Below, piece by piece: positions 1 through 7,893 of a stretch of DNA of 64,000 nt. The notes beneath the pieces are model-generated. The model worked only from the letters and a program-made list of their open reading frames with translations. It was not told where the DNA came from and searched no databases. Where the stretch lies: assembly GCA_002898575.1 (NCBI GenBank), contig BEHT01000016.1, forward strand, positions 1 to 64,000, given 5' to 3'. A program made the translations under genes and the position numbers. Every line of letters starts with the position of its first letter. The stretch's first letter is position 1. Origin of the DNA: a bacterium HR17. GTDB taxonomy: Bacteria; Armatimonadota; Fervidibacteria; Fervidibacterales; Fervidibacteraceae.

Positions 1-1
1 T

Positions 2-28
2 CCGTCGGGGACGAGCCCCGACGCTACC
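2..28. repeat. Half copy of family B palindromic repeat
   Basis: The right arm of the family B element: CGTCGGGG, a short loop, then CCCCGACG, followed by GCTACC. It matches the right halves seen at 3659-3686 and 3736-3762. The left arm is either outside the window or absent. Confidence 0.8.
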
Positions 29-64
29 AATTACTGTTCCGACCGATGCTACACTTCCTTACGG

Positions 65-250
65 TGGTTCATCCAATTTCGCGACGAGGTGCGGAGGCTC
101 ATTTTGACTGAAGATGTGCTGGCGCTGCCGAGCAAGGTTGACCGACTGGTTGATGCGGTTCGGGAACTGGCGGACACCCAGCACCAGCAGGCGGAACAAA
201 TCCGTGCCTTAGCCGAAGCCCGGCAGCGAACGGAAGAGCGGTTGGAAGTT
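65..250 (+). pseudogene. Fragment of a coiled-coil DUF3782-like protein, cut by a repeat array
   Basis: The open frame reads FRDEVRRLILTEDVLALP, then KVDRLVDAVRELADTQ and a Q/E/R-rich heptad stretch ending in RTEERLE. This resembles the N-terminal coiled-coil part of DUF3782/PD-(D/E)XK-type proteins, which are common in thermophiles; that match is from memory. The frame runs into the family A repeat array at position 251 and continues only as repeat translation, so the nuclease-like C-terminal part is missing. No convincing start with a ribosome binding site is visible; the first possible GTG is at 89. I read this as a truncated remnant rather than a working gene. Confidence 0.45.
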
Positions 251-655
251 CGGAGGGCGGCTCTCCTGAGCCGCCGTCAAAGACACATCGGCGCATCGGA
301 GATGCGCCCTCCGAACCTCGGAGGGCGGCTCTCCTGAGCCGCCGTCAAAGACACATCGGCGCATCGGAGATGCGCCCTCCGAACCTCGGAGGGTGGCTCT
401 CTTGAGCCGCCGTCAAAGACACATCGGCGCATCGGAGATGCGCCCTCCGAACCTCGGAGGGTGGCTCTCTTGAGCCGCCGTCAAAGACACATCGGCGCAT
501 CGGAGATGCGCCCTCCGAACCTCGGAGGGTGGCTCTCTTGAGCCGCCGTCAAAGACACATCGGCGCATCGGAGATGCGCCCTCCGAACCTCGGAGGGCGG
601 CTCTCTTGAGCCGCCGAAAAGCAAGCGGCGCGTCAAAAGACGCGCCCTCCGAGGC
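251..655. repeat. Family A repeat array: five 68-bp tandem copies plus a diverged sixth
   Basis: Copies start at 251, 319, 387, 455, 523 and 591, an exact 68-bp period. Each unit has a left hairpin (GGCGGCTC, 4-nt loop, GAGCCGCC), a spacer, a right hairpin (GGCGCATC, GGA, GATGCGCC) and a basal inverted repeat TCGGAG/CTCCGA enclosing both. Copies 3-5 share a T in the left arm and a C-to-T change in the loop, so they probably arose by local amplification. The sixth copy has a different spacer and a G-type right arm (GGCGCGTC). The array separates two unrelated gene fragments. Confidence 0.95.
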
Positions 656-1145
656 ATTGCTGAAGGTGCATGTGGATGATATTGAGGCTGCATTAAAGGA
701 GTTATCTCGCGTTGCGAAGAAGGGCTGCATCATCGTACCACACTGGACTTTTGAAGGACTCTGGAACAAGGACTACCATCTTTGGCTCATCAGCGAACGA
801 AATGGGCGAATGGTCTTTCGGCGTAAATGCCGGCTGTTTGATATGCACACTGCTGAATTCCGCGACCGTGCAAAACAACTTTTCTGGCGGCTTTATAGTC
901 ATCATCGTGAGGTCTTTGAAGTCCGTTACGAATGGGAAGGACAAATCACCTACGAAATCATTCGCTGTGGCTGTCCTGACTTCGTGCCTCAGCATACTGC
1001 CAGCGTTGATGCCACTTGCTCCAAACCCATCCCATTAAAGGGGCGCATCAAACGCTGGGGACGCATCGCTGTGACGAGGATGCTGCGCTGGGTCTGGATG
1101 AAGTTAGGTTGGCTGCCCAAATACACTGCACCGCAGAGGCGCTGA
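656..1145 (+). pseudogene. C-terminal remnant of a class I SAM-dependent methyltransferase
   Basis: The frame starts inside the repeat array (an in-frame start lies at 606), but real protein-like sequence begins near 656. It reads VHVDDIEAALKELSRVAKKG followed by IIVPHWTFEG. This is like the motif after the fourth beta strand in Methyltransf_11-type enzymes of polysaccharide loci, where it is often followed by an H-x-W segment (here YHLWLIS). The N-terminal SAM-binding GxGxG part is missing, replaced by the family A array. About 160 residues remain. The element appears to have inserted into, or recombined across, this gene, leaving a broken copy. A short rescued protein starting in the repeat is possible but unlikely to bind SAM. 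Confidence 0.5.
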
Positions 1146-1204
1146 GAACGCAGGGAAAATTCAAGAACTCAGTGTCCTCTGCAGCGCCGTGGTGAAAAAA
1201 CGAG

Positions 1205-3559
1205 ATGCCCAAAGTCCTTGTCATCTTCCGAGACGACGATTTATGTGCGTGGAGTGACCCCACGCATGAGGACCGACTGCTCCAGTTGTTCAACGAACAC
1301 GGTGTGCCGGTGACCTTAGGGGTTGTCCCAAGGGTGCGGGGTTGGCGCTTGGATGAGAACCGCGCTGTCTTGCGGTTGTTGGAACGCGCTCAAGCCGACG
1401 GGCATGAATTAGCATTGCACGGCTTGGAGCATGACCACCATGAATTTGAACGGCTGCCAATAGATGAATTACGCCGTCGCTTGGATGAAGGGCAACGGCT
1501 GTTGCGGAGTTGGTTCGGGGAGCCCGCAACGACCTTCATCCCACCAGGCAACGCATGGAAGCCCGACCTTTTGAGGTGCCTTGCGGACAACGGTGTGCAA
1601 GTCCTTTCGGCGGGTGTGCCCTTCGTGCCTGTCCCAACCGGTGGCGACGACCATTCCCCAGTGGTCGTAGACGCAGTGACGCGGTTCATGTTTGCCCCGC
1701 TGATCGGGCTTGTGCGCCGCCTCGCTGAGGCGTCGTCAGATCACCCCGTTCCGTTGGTCATCTACTTCCATTCGTGGGAGTTGCGCCGGCGCGTCCACTG
1801 GGAACGGTTGGCGATGGTGCTGCGAGCGGTGACGGAGACCCCTGGCGTCGTGGCGGTGACTTTCACAGAGGCGACGCGCCGGTTTCCGACGGTGTTGAAA
1901 GCGTGGATGGCTTGGCGCCAAGACCCCTCGCGGGTGCAACAGTTCAACTGCCTTTTTCGCCATCGTCTTTTTTACAATGCCCGTATGCTGCATCGGTATT
2001 GGCGTGACTGGCGGAGCCGCGGCTTTCCCGTCCCGTCGCTGGAGCGCTGGCTTGTGGACGCCTTTGAGGCTGCCCTTACGGGAGATCTGGAACGGCTCAG
2101 GGCACTGATTGCACAACCGACCCGTTGGTTCCTCGGCGGCGCTATGTCCGAGGCAGTCGCCAACTTATTGGGGTGGACTCCGTTGGTCACAGTGGGTTGT
2201 GTTAAACACTTCGTTCGTCCAGAGCCGCCGAGCAAAATGGAGGACGCATTCCAAGTTCTGAATAGGACATCGCCGATGCCCTCTATCACAGCGCCTGTCA
2301 ACCCCGGCAAGCCAGTGGATGTCACGAACCGTTTCGTTCTCTATTTATCCTTTGACCGCAATATCGTCAGTGAGCATGCTGCGATGACCGCAAAGGCGTT
2401 GGCGCGGCGGGGGTGGAAGGTTGTCCTCGCTCACTCGCAGGGGGCGGTTTGGAACGCTATTCCGCAAGGGGTGCAGCAATGGCATGTCGGTGACGGAAGC
2501 CGCAATTGGCGCAGTATCTGGCACGAGCAGCGAGAGATGGCACAACTCATTGCCCGGTGGCACCCGCCTATCGTTTACGCCCGCCAGCATTGGCAGGGGT
2601 TGCTCCCGCCGTCGGTCGCCCAGCGGCACGGCGTCCCCTACATCGCTGAGTTCAACGGTCTGCGCCACCGAGGTGTCCTCGCTCGTTATCCCCGCTCATT
2701 AAAAGGCTATCTTATTCGGCGACTGGAGCGTTGGTGTGTCCAGTGGTCCACTGCAGTGGTCGTTCCCTCAATGTCGTTAGCCCGTCGCATCGCCCAACTT
2801 GCTGGCGACCGCGCTGAAATTTACAACCTCACTGCGCTTGCGCCGCATGGGACTTTACGCGTGCCGAATCATGCCCTTCCCGTCTTCGTCATCCCCAATG
2901 GCATTGACCCCGAGATTTTCCGCCCCATTCCACAAGAAGATGCTCGTCGGCAGTTGGGCTTGCCGACGGATGGGCTTTATGTCGCTTACACGGGCAGTTT
3001 GCATCACTGGCAAGGCGTGGATGTGTTGTTGCACGCCTTCACCCGCTTGGTCACCCGATATCCCCACTGCCGATTGCTCATCGTCGGCGGTCAGGATGAA
3101 CCTAACAAAGATGTCTACCGTCAACTTGCCCATGCCTTAGGTATTCTGAGCCACACCACTTTTGTCCCGTTCGTGCCCTACGAACACAGCGCCCTTTACA
3201 TCGCTGCGGCGGATGTGTGCGTTGCGCCTTATGTGGCGAGTTATTGTGAACACGGTGGCGGTTCACCATTGAAACTGTATGCTTATCTGTCTTGCGGTCG
3301 TCCTGTCGTTTTGTCCGACTTGGGTGAGTTTGTGGACGCCGATGTGGTGCGAAACAATCAGGCAGGGCTTTTAGTTCCGCCCGGTGACCCTGAGGCGCTG
3401 GCAAAGGCGTTGGCAACCTTGCTATCCGAACCGGCGTTGCGTGACGAAATGGGGCGACGGGGGCGTGAGGCTATCTTGAACGGCTACACATGGGACCACA
3501 ACGCCCAACGAATTGAACAAACTCTTGAGTGGGCGATGTCGTTGAAAGGCAGCAGTTAA
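1205..3559 (+). CDS. Polysaccharide deacetylase-like / GT4 glycosyltransferase fusion protein
   Basis: 784 residues in two parts. Residues 1-215 look like a NodB/DUF2334-type deacetylase: FRDDD at 8-12 and HGLEHDHH at 72-79 fit metal-binding Asp and His residues, and PPGNAWKPD follows near 115-125. A linker of about 150 residues leads to a GT-B fold from about 375 (LYLSFDRNIVSEHAAMTAKAL) to the end, with FVIPNGIDPEIFRP and the C-terminal SPLKLYAYLSCGRPVVLSD. In most GT4 enzymes the second Glu of the EX7E motif sits where this protein has Ala (KLYAYLS), so donor binding may be altered. Expected role: modification or assembly of a cell-surface glycan in the cytoplasm. It opens the glycan locus and has no close upstream operon partner. 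Confidence 0.8.
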   Translation: MPKVLVIFRDDDLCAWSDPTHEDRLLQLFNEHGVPVTLGVVPRVRGWRLDENRAVLRLLERAQADGHELALHGLEHDHHEFERLPIDELRRRLDEGQRLLRSWFGEPATTFIPPGNAWKPDLLRCLADNGVQVLSAGVPFVPVPTGGDDHSPVVVDAVTRFMFAPLIGLVRRLAEASSDHPVPLVIYFHSWELRRRVHWERLAMVLRAVTETPGVVAVTFTEATRRFPTVLKAWMAWRQDPSRVQQFNCLFRHRLFYNARMLHRYWRDWRSRGFPVPSLERWLVDAFEAALTGDLERLRALIAQPTRWFLGGAMSEAVANLLGWTPLVTVGCVKHFVRPEPPSKMEDAFQVLNRTSPMPSITAPVNPGKPVDVTNRFVLYLSFDRNIVSEHAAMTAKALARRGWKVVLAHSQGAVWNAIPQGVQQWHVGDGSRNWRSIWHEQREMAQLIARWHPPIVYARQHWQGLLPPSVAQRHGVPYIAEFNGLRHRGVLARYPRSLKGYLIRRLERWCVQWSTAVVVPSMSLARRIAQLAGDRAEIYNLTALAPHGTLRVPNHALPVFVIPNGIDPEIFRPIPQEDARRQLGLPTDGLYVAYTGSLHHWQGVDVLLHAFTRLVTRYPHCRLLIVGGQDEPNKDVYRQLAHALGILSHTTFVPFVPYEHSALYIAAADVCVAPYVASYCEHGGGSPLKLYAYLSCGRPVVLSDLGEFVDADVVRNNQAGLLVPPGDPEALAKALATLLSEPALRDEMGRRGREAILNGYTWDHNAQRIEQTLEWAMSLKGSS

Positions 3560-3585
3560 TTTCCGTGTCTTGGTCAGTCGTGTCA

Positions 3586-4167
3586 CCCCTTGCGAGCGAC
3601 GGTTGTTAGAAAATCCAAAACAAAGTAGCGTCGTCCCTTGTTGACGACGGCAGTTACATCCGTCGGGGATAAACCCCGACGCTACCGATGAATTGAGGTA
3701 GCGTCGTCCCTCGTGGACGACGGCAGTTCAAAGGACCGTCGGGGACAAGCCCCGACGCTACCGAAATAACGACGACAGGTTAGAACCCAAATGGTCGCGT
3801 CGCCCCTTGTGGGTGACGGCAGTAGACCAAACTCGGTCGCGTCGCCCCTTGCGGGCGACGACTGTTAAAAACCTCAAATCAGTAGCGTTGCCTCTTGCGG
3901 GTGATGGCAGTTTAACAGTCGTCGGGGACAAGCCCTGACACTACGCAAATGGTGGTGACAAGGGTTTGAGATCTTCTTGTGTGTTGAACAATGGGGTTTG
4001 TTCGGAGGGCGGCTCTCTTGAGCCGCCGAAAAGTGGCAAGAAAACCACAAGGGCGTGGCAGGAGACACGCCCTCCGAGGGACGAAGGAAATTGCAACTTC
4101 CAAAGTCGTCCCTTGCAAGCGACGGCAGTTTAACGATCGTCGGGGTCAAGCCCCGACGCTACCGAAA
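3586..4167. repeat. Family B repeat cluster with one family A element; left copy of a long direct repeat
   Basis: Complete family B elements lie at 3625-3686 and 3697-3762, followed by several half copies to about 3960, a family A element at about 4012-4078, and a final B half ending at 4164. Segments 3586-3752 and 3931-4143 recur almost identically at 4924-5090 and 5086-5298. This first copy carries 183 extra bases, made of further half copies. No gene is visible here. Confidence 0.9.
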
Positions 4168-4336
4168 TAACGGCGACGGCGAGTCTTGATGGAAGGTGTC
4201 TTGGATGCCAAAATGGCGGATGACTGTTGAGGTTCAGGTCGGTGAAAATTTTATTGACAGTTGACGGATAAAACGGGCAAAGGGAAAAAACAAAGGTAAT
4301 CAACTGCCGGTGCCCACTAACATTTAGGCAAGTCAA

Positions 4337-4597
4337 ATGGGGATGAGGCGCCAATTACCTAAGGACGCAAAGGTGACTGACTATTTTCGGACGAGTGTGC
4401 TTGTCCGACGCCCTTACTTGCGATGGGATTGGATTGAATGGGTTTTAAAGTCACCTGTCCGAACGGAAGTGCAGCCTAACGGACGCATTCGCTTTTGGGG
4501 CTTCATTCCCGAGGTCGGTAAATATTTGCGGGTCGTGACAGAACCTGACGGTGAGACAGTGCACAACGCCTTTTTTGACCGGCGTTTTAAGCCGTAA
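4337..4597 (+). CDS. Small protein paired with a DUF2283 gene, possible toxin partner
   Basis: 86 residues, ATG at 4337 (a second ATG at 4343), weak ribosome binding site. The core reads VLKSPVRTEVQPNGRIRFWG, then GKYLRVVTEPDGETVHNAFFDRRF. This short beta-rich layout resembles DUF4258/BrnT-like small proteins that are often encoded next to DUF2283 proteins and are suspected toxins of type II systems. That is inference from layout; I cannot name a family with certainty. The next gene starts 22 bases downstream and is probably co-transcribed. The pair is a self-contained cassette bracketed by direct repeats of about 380 bp. Confidence 0.65.
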   Translation: MGMRRQLPKDAKVTDYFRTSVLVRRPYLRWDWIEWVLKSPVRTEVQPNGRIRFWGFIPEVGKYLRVVTEPDGETVHNAFFDRRFKP

Positions 4598-4618
4598 CGA
4601 TAGAAGAGGTGATGCAGC

Positions 4619-4858
4619 GTGACCCTTCACTACGACCCAACGACCGACATGTTGGTCATCGTGTTCAAAGACAAACCCAGCACTGAGTCGGAAGAAATTG
4701 CACCGGGCATTGTCTTAGATGTTGACGAGAACGGCAATATCGTCGGCATGGAAATTGAAGATGCGACCCAACGGGTAGACCTAAGCCGCTTAGAAATTGC
4801 CCATTTGCCTCTGACCAATTTGGTCGTCCGCCAAGCCCCTGTCACATCAGGGCGATAG
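4619..4858 (+). CDS. DUF2283 domain protein, possible antitoxin partner
   Basis: 79 residues, GTG start preceded by AGAGGTG. The sequence has the DUF2283 pattern: LHYDPTTDMLVIVF at the start, then EEIAPGIVLDVDENGNIVG, MEIEDATQRV and a short Leu-rich end. DUF2283 proteins are small beta-strand/helix proteins of unknown biochemical role, frequently next to small DUF4258-like genes, which has led to the proposal that they act as antitoxins. Family assignment is strong from the sequence; the antitoxin role is inference from the neighbour at 4337. Confidence 0.8.
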   Translation: MTLHYDPTTDMLVIVFKDKPSTESEEIAPGIVLDVDENGNIVGMEIEDATQRVDLSRLEIAHLPLTNLVVRQAPVTSGR

Positions 4859-4914
4859 GCAGACAAGGGGCTGACGCTCGCCAATCAAGACAATTAGATG
4901 GTCAGGGAAACTCG

Positions 4915-5314
4915 GTCGCGTCGCCCCTTGCGAGCGACGGTTGTTAGAAAATCCAAAACAAAGTAGCGTCGTCCCTTGTTGACGACGGCAGTTACATCCG
5001 TCGGGGATAAACCCCGACGCTACCGATGAATTGAGGTAGCGTCGTCCCTCGTGGACGACGGCAGTTCAAAGGACCGTCGGGGACAAGCCCTGACGCTACG
5101 CAAATGGTGGTGACAAGGGTTTGAGATCTTCTTGTGTGTTGAACAATGGGGTTTGTTCGGAGGGCGGCTCTCTTGAGCCGCCGAAAAGTGGCAAGAAAAC
5201 CACAAGGGCGTGGCAGGAGACACGCCCTCCGAGGGACGAAGGAAATTGCAACTTCCAAAGTCGTCCCTTGCAAGCGACGGCAGTTTAACGATCGTCGGAG
5301 ACAAGCCCCGACGC
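4915..5314. repeat. Family B/A repeat cluster; right copy of the direct repeat around the DUF2283 cassette
   Basis: Positions 4924-5090 equal 3586-3752 and 5086-5298 equal 3931-4143, with only a single base difference seen (5095 versus 3940). It contains two family B elements, a family A element at about 5156-5233 and a closing B half. The A element keeps the same left flank (TGTTGAACAATGGGG) found in the other copy and, slightly changed, before the array at 21528. No coding sequence is visible from 4859 to 5395. Confidence 0.9.
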
Positions 5315-5395
5315 TCTCAGTGAATTGAAGGTTTTATGGGCGATAGTTACTCAATGAATAGGCGCACCCTCCGAGGCAACTATTTTCAGGGGTGA

Positions 5396-6718
5396 ATGGC
5401 TGTGAGGCTCTTCTACATCAACTACGCCGATTTGTCTGTCGCTTACGGCGCGACAGTGTGCATCGTTGAATTAGCGAAATCGCTCGTCAAGCAAGGGCAT
5501 GAAGTTACCGTCATTGTCCCATCGTTCCCCAGAGATCGCTCATCTTGTGACGGGCATCACGACTTTGAGGTCATCTATGTTCCCAATTGGGACATTCGCT
5601 TCCTTCGCAAAATCTGGTTCTATTGGGCGTTGATCATTTGGGTCACGATTTTGGCGCTCCGCAAAAGACCCGACATTTTGTATTGGGGCGAAATGACCTA
5701 CACGATCACGCCTTACTTGGTCAGCAAACTGACAGGAATCCCCTACGCCATCATCGCGCACGGGTTTGCGCCCGATGAATTGCGCGTCGCCCGGTGGCGA
5801 ATGGCGTTGGTCCGATGGTGTCAAAAGGTTTACTTTGGAAACGCCGACGCCATCGTCACCGTCACCCGCAAAATCGCCGAGCGCATCCACGAAGTCTACG
5901 GAGTCCCTTGGGAACGGCTGCATCCCATTGAGAACGGCGTGAACTTAGAACGGTTCAAACCGATGGACAAATTTGAGGCGCGACGGAAGTTGGGTTTACC
6001 TGAAACAGGTTACACCTACATCGGTTGGGTCGGCTACTTCTTCCCGTGGTCGGGTGTGGAAACCCTGCTGCACGCTGCCAAGCAGGTGTTGGCGGAAGTG
6101 CCCCATGCGCGGTTCATCATTGTCGGGCACGGCGTATGGGGCACACATTTGAGCGACCTCGCCCAAGCGCTGGGCTTGAAGGTCCATCTGGTGAAGCCCC
6201 TCAACAACGCGTCGTCACACTTGCCTAGCGTGCCGCTGCCTGACCCAGCGACATGGCAAGTTTGCTTCACCGGCGAAGTAGCCAACGAACTGGTGCCCGT
6301 GTTCATCAACGCGTGGGACATCGCAACAGCCCCTTACCCTGGCGGGCGCAACGAAAAGAGCGGTGGCTCGTCCATGAAAATCCGCGAGTATTTCGGCTGC
6401 GGCGTTCCGGTCGTCACGACGGATGTCGCAGGCATCGGGACACGGTGGTTGGTGGGCATGGGCGACAACGGAGAAGCGGCGACGCAGCGAGAGAGCGGCA
6501 CAGGGCGCGGAAAACCAATGGTGGGCGAGCGGGGAGTCGTCGTCCCGCCGGATGACCCGGACGCCTTCGCCGCAGGGTTGATGGTCCTGCTGCGCGATAG
6601 CGCACTGCGCCAGCAGATGGGACACAACGCCCGCCGTTTCGCTGAAACTCATTGCAGTTGGGACGAAGTGGCGAGGCAAACAGTGAAAGCCTTTGGGGGT
6701 GTGATGCGTAAGATATGA
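5396..6718 (+). CDS. Glycosyltransferase family 4 (GT-B fold)
   Basis: 440 residues, ATG start. Residues 5-40 (FYINYADLSVAYGATVCIVE) form the N-terminal Rossmann start with the usual small-residue loop. IENGVNLERFKPMD near 178-191 opens the C-terminal donor domain. NEKSGGSSMKIREYFGCGVPVV at about 318-339 carries the conserved Glu residues of the nucleotide-sugar site, so this enzyme looks catalytically intact. Between TDVAGIGTR and GVVVPPDDP there is an extra Gly/Arg/Glu-rich stretch of about 30 residues not usual for the family. Likely transfers a sugar to a lipid-linked or surface glycan at the cytoplasmic face of the membrane. Stands alone after a repeat block, followed 51 bases later by a PEP-CTERM gene. 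Confidence 0.88.
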   Translation: MAVRLFYINYADLSVAYGATVCIVELAKSLVKQGHEVTVIVPSFPRDRSSCDGHHDFEVIYVPNWDIRFLRKIWFYWALIIWVTILALRKRPDILYWGEMTYTITPYLVSKLTGIPYAIIAHGFAPDELRVARWRMALVRWCQKVYFGNADAIVTVTRKIAERIHEVYGVPWERLHPIENGVNLERFKPMDKFEARRKLGLPETGYTYIGWVGYFFPWSGVETLLHAAKQVLAEVPHARFIIVGHGVWGTHLSDLAQALGLKVHLVKPLNNASSHLPSVPLPDPATWQVCFTGEVANELVPVFINAWDIATAPYPGGRNEKSGGSSMKIREYFGCGVPVVTTDVAGIGTRWLVGMGDNGEAATQRESGTGRGKPMVGERGVVVPPDDPDAFAAGLMVLLRDSALRQQMGHNARRFAETHCSWDEVARQTVKAFGGVMRKI

Positions 6719-6769
6719 TGGGCGCGCCAACTGAGCGCGGCGCAAATTTGTGAAAGGGAGGTGCGTTGA

Positions 6770-7837
6770 ATGCGGCGCAGTCAGTGGCTGTGGTGCGTCG
6801 GTCTGTTGATGGTGTTGACAGCGGGGGCTACAGTGCCCGTTACAGCCGCGCCGATTCACCCAGGACACATTTTTGTCGCTTACGACAGCAGCAACATCGG
6901 CGTCTTCGCCAGCACGGTCTCATTGACCGGTCACCATGTGACGACAATTGACTGCATCACTCCTTACAGTTTCGGGGCATCTGCAGCTGTAGACGGCGGC
7001 GGGGGTGTCGCGTTGGACGAGTGGGGCAATTTGTATGTGACGACAAGCAACGACGGGTCAGGCAAACTGGGCATTGTCAAGGTCAATGCCGACGGCTCGT
7101 TGGCGTTCCGAAGGAGTTACGAGCGTGGGGCGGGCAAGGACCTGCCGAGCAGCGTCACAGATTTTCGGTCTCTAGCCATCCACGACGGTCGGATTTATGT
7201 CGCCACGAACAGCGGCGTCCGCGTCTTTGACGCTGCTACAGGGGCGCGCCTCAGCGGCGCTGACTTTGGGGGAAATTTTGCCTTTCGTGACCTCGTTTTT
7301 GACAGGCAGGGCAACCTTTATGCCCTCCGGGAATCTCCTACCGGCACCGCCGTTATTCACCGCTGGGGAGCCGGTAACCTGACGGGTTCTGGGACCGTTT
7401 TATTCAGTGCGTCCGGCAACACTGACCCCCGAGCGTTGGCGGTGGATGAGCAGGGGCATATCTACTTCACGGCGAACCCATCGGGCGCCCGCGTCGTGCG
7501 CAAGTATAAGTCTGACGGTGCTTTGTTGGCGACTTATAACGCCCCCATCACCACCGGGGTGCTCATCGGCTTGGACTACGACCCGGGAACGCAACGGCTC
7601 TTTGTCAGCCATACAGCCGCGGGCATCGGGCAAATTTTGTGGGTCGACCGCAACGCCCCATCAGGGACGACGATGACGGCTTTTGGTCCTAACAACCTCA
7701 ACGGTGTTCGGTGGCTCGCTGTTTACCCGACGCCAGAGCCTACTGCAAACGCTTTGGTCATGATTGGATTTGGCATAGCGATGGTTGCGCACCAGTGGCG
7801 TGTCCGACGGCGCCGGCGACAACGGTATATCGTGTGA
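6770..7837 (+). CDS. Secreted PEP-CTERM beta-propeller protein
   Basis: 355 residues, ATG behind AAGGGAGGTG. A Sec signal peptide covers about residues 1-28 (RRSQWLW, then a Leu/Val core ending VTAAP). The body has repeating blades of the type GVALDEWGNLYVTT, LVFDRQGNLYALRE and LAVDEQGHIYFTA, typical of NHL/SMP-30-like beta-propellers. The C-terminus is TPEPTANALVMIGFGIAMVA followed by an Arg cluster: a PEP motif, one transmembrane helix and basic residues, the sorting signal cut by exosortases. Such proteins are exported with exopolysaccharide, which fits the surrounding glycosyltransferases. No exosortase gene is in this window. Ligand or function unknown. Confidence 0.85.
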   Translation: MRRSQWLWCVGLLMVLTAGATVPVTAAPIHPGHIFVAYDSSNIGVFASTVSLTGHHVTTIDCITPYSFGASAAVDGGGGVALDEWGNLYVTTSNDGSGKLGIVKVNADGSLAFRRSYERGAGKDLPSSVTDFRSLAIHDGRIYVATNSGVRVFDAATGARLSGADFGGNFAFRDLVFDRQGNLYALRESPTGTAVIHRWGAGNLTGSGTVLFSASGNTDPRALAVDEQGHIYFTANPSGARVVRKYKSDGALLATYNAPITTGVLIGLDYDPGTQRLFVSHTAAGIGQILWVDRNAPSGTTMTAFGPNNLNGVRWLAVYPTPEPTANALVMIGFGIAMVAHQWRVRRRRRQRYIV

Positions 7838-7893
7838 AGATGCCGTCAATTTGTGCGTCGGCTTTGAACTTTCTGCGCGAGGACGATGGTCAC

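Noticed and set aside
251-655. Possible CRISPR array
   Set aside because: The 68-bp units follow each other with no unique spacers, the repeat contains long internal palindromes, and no cas genes are present.
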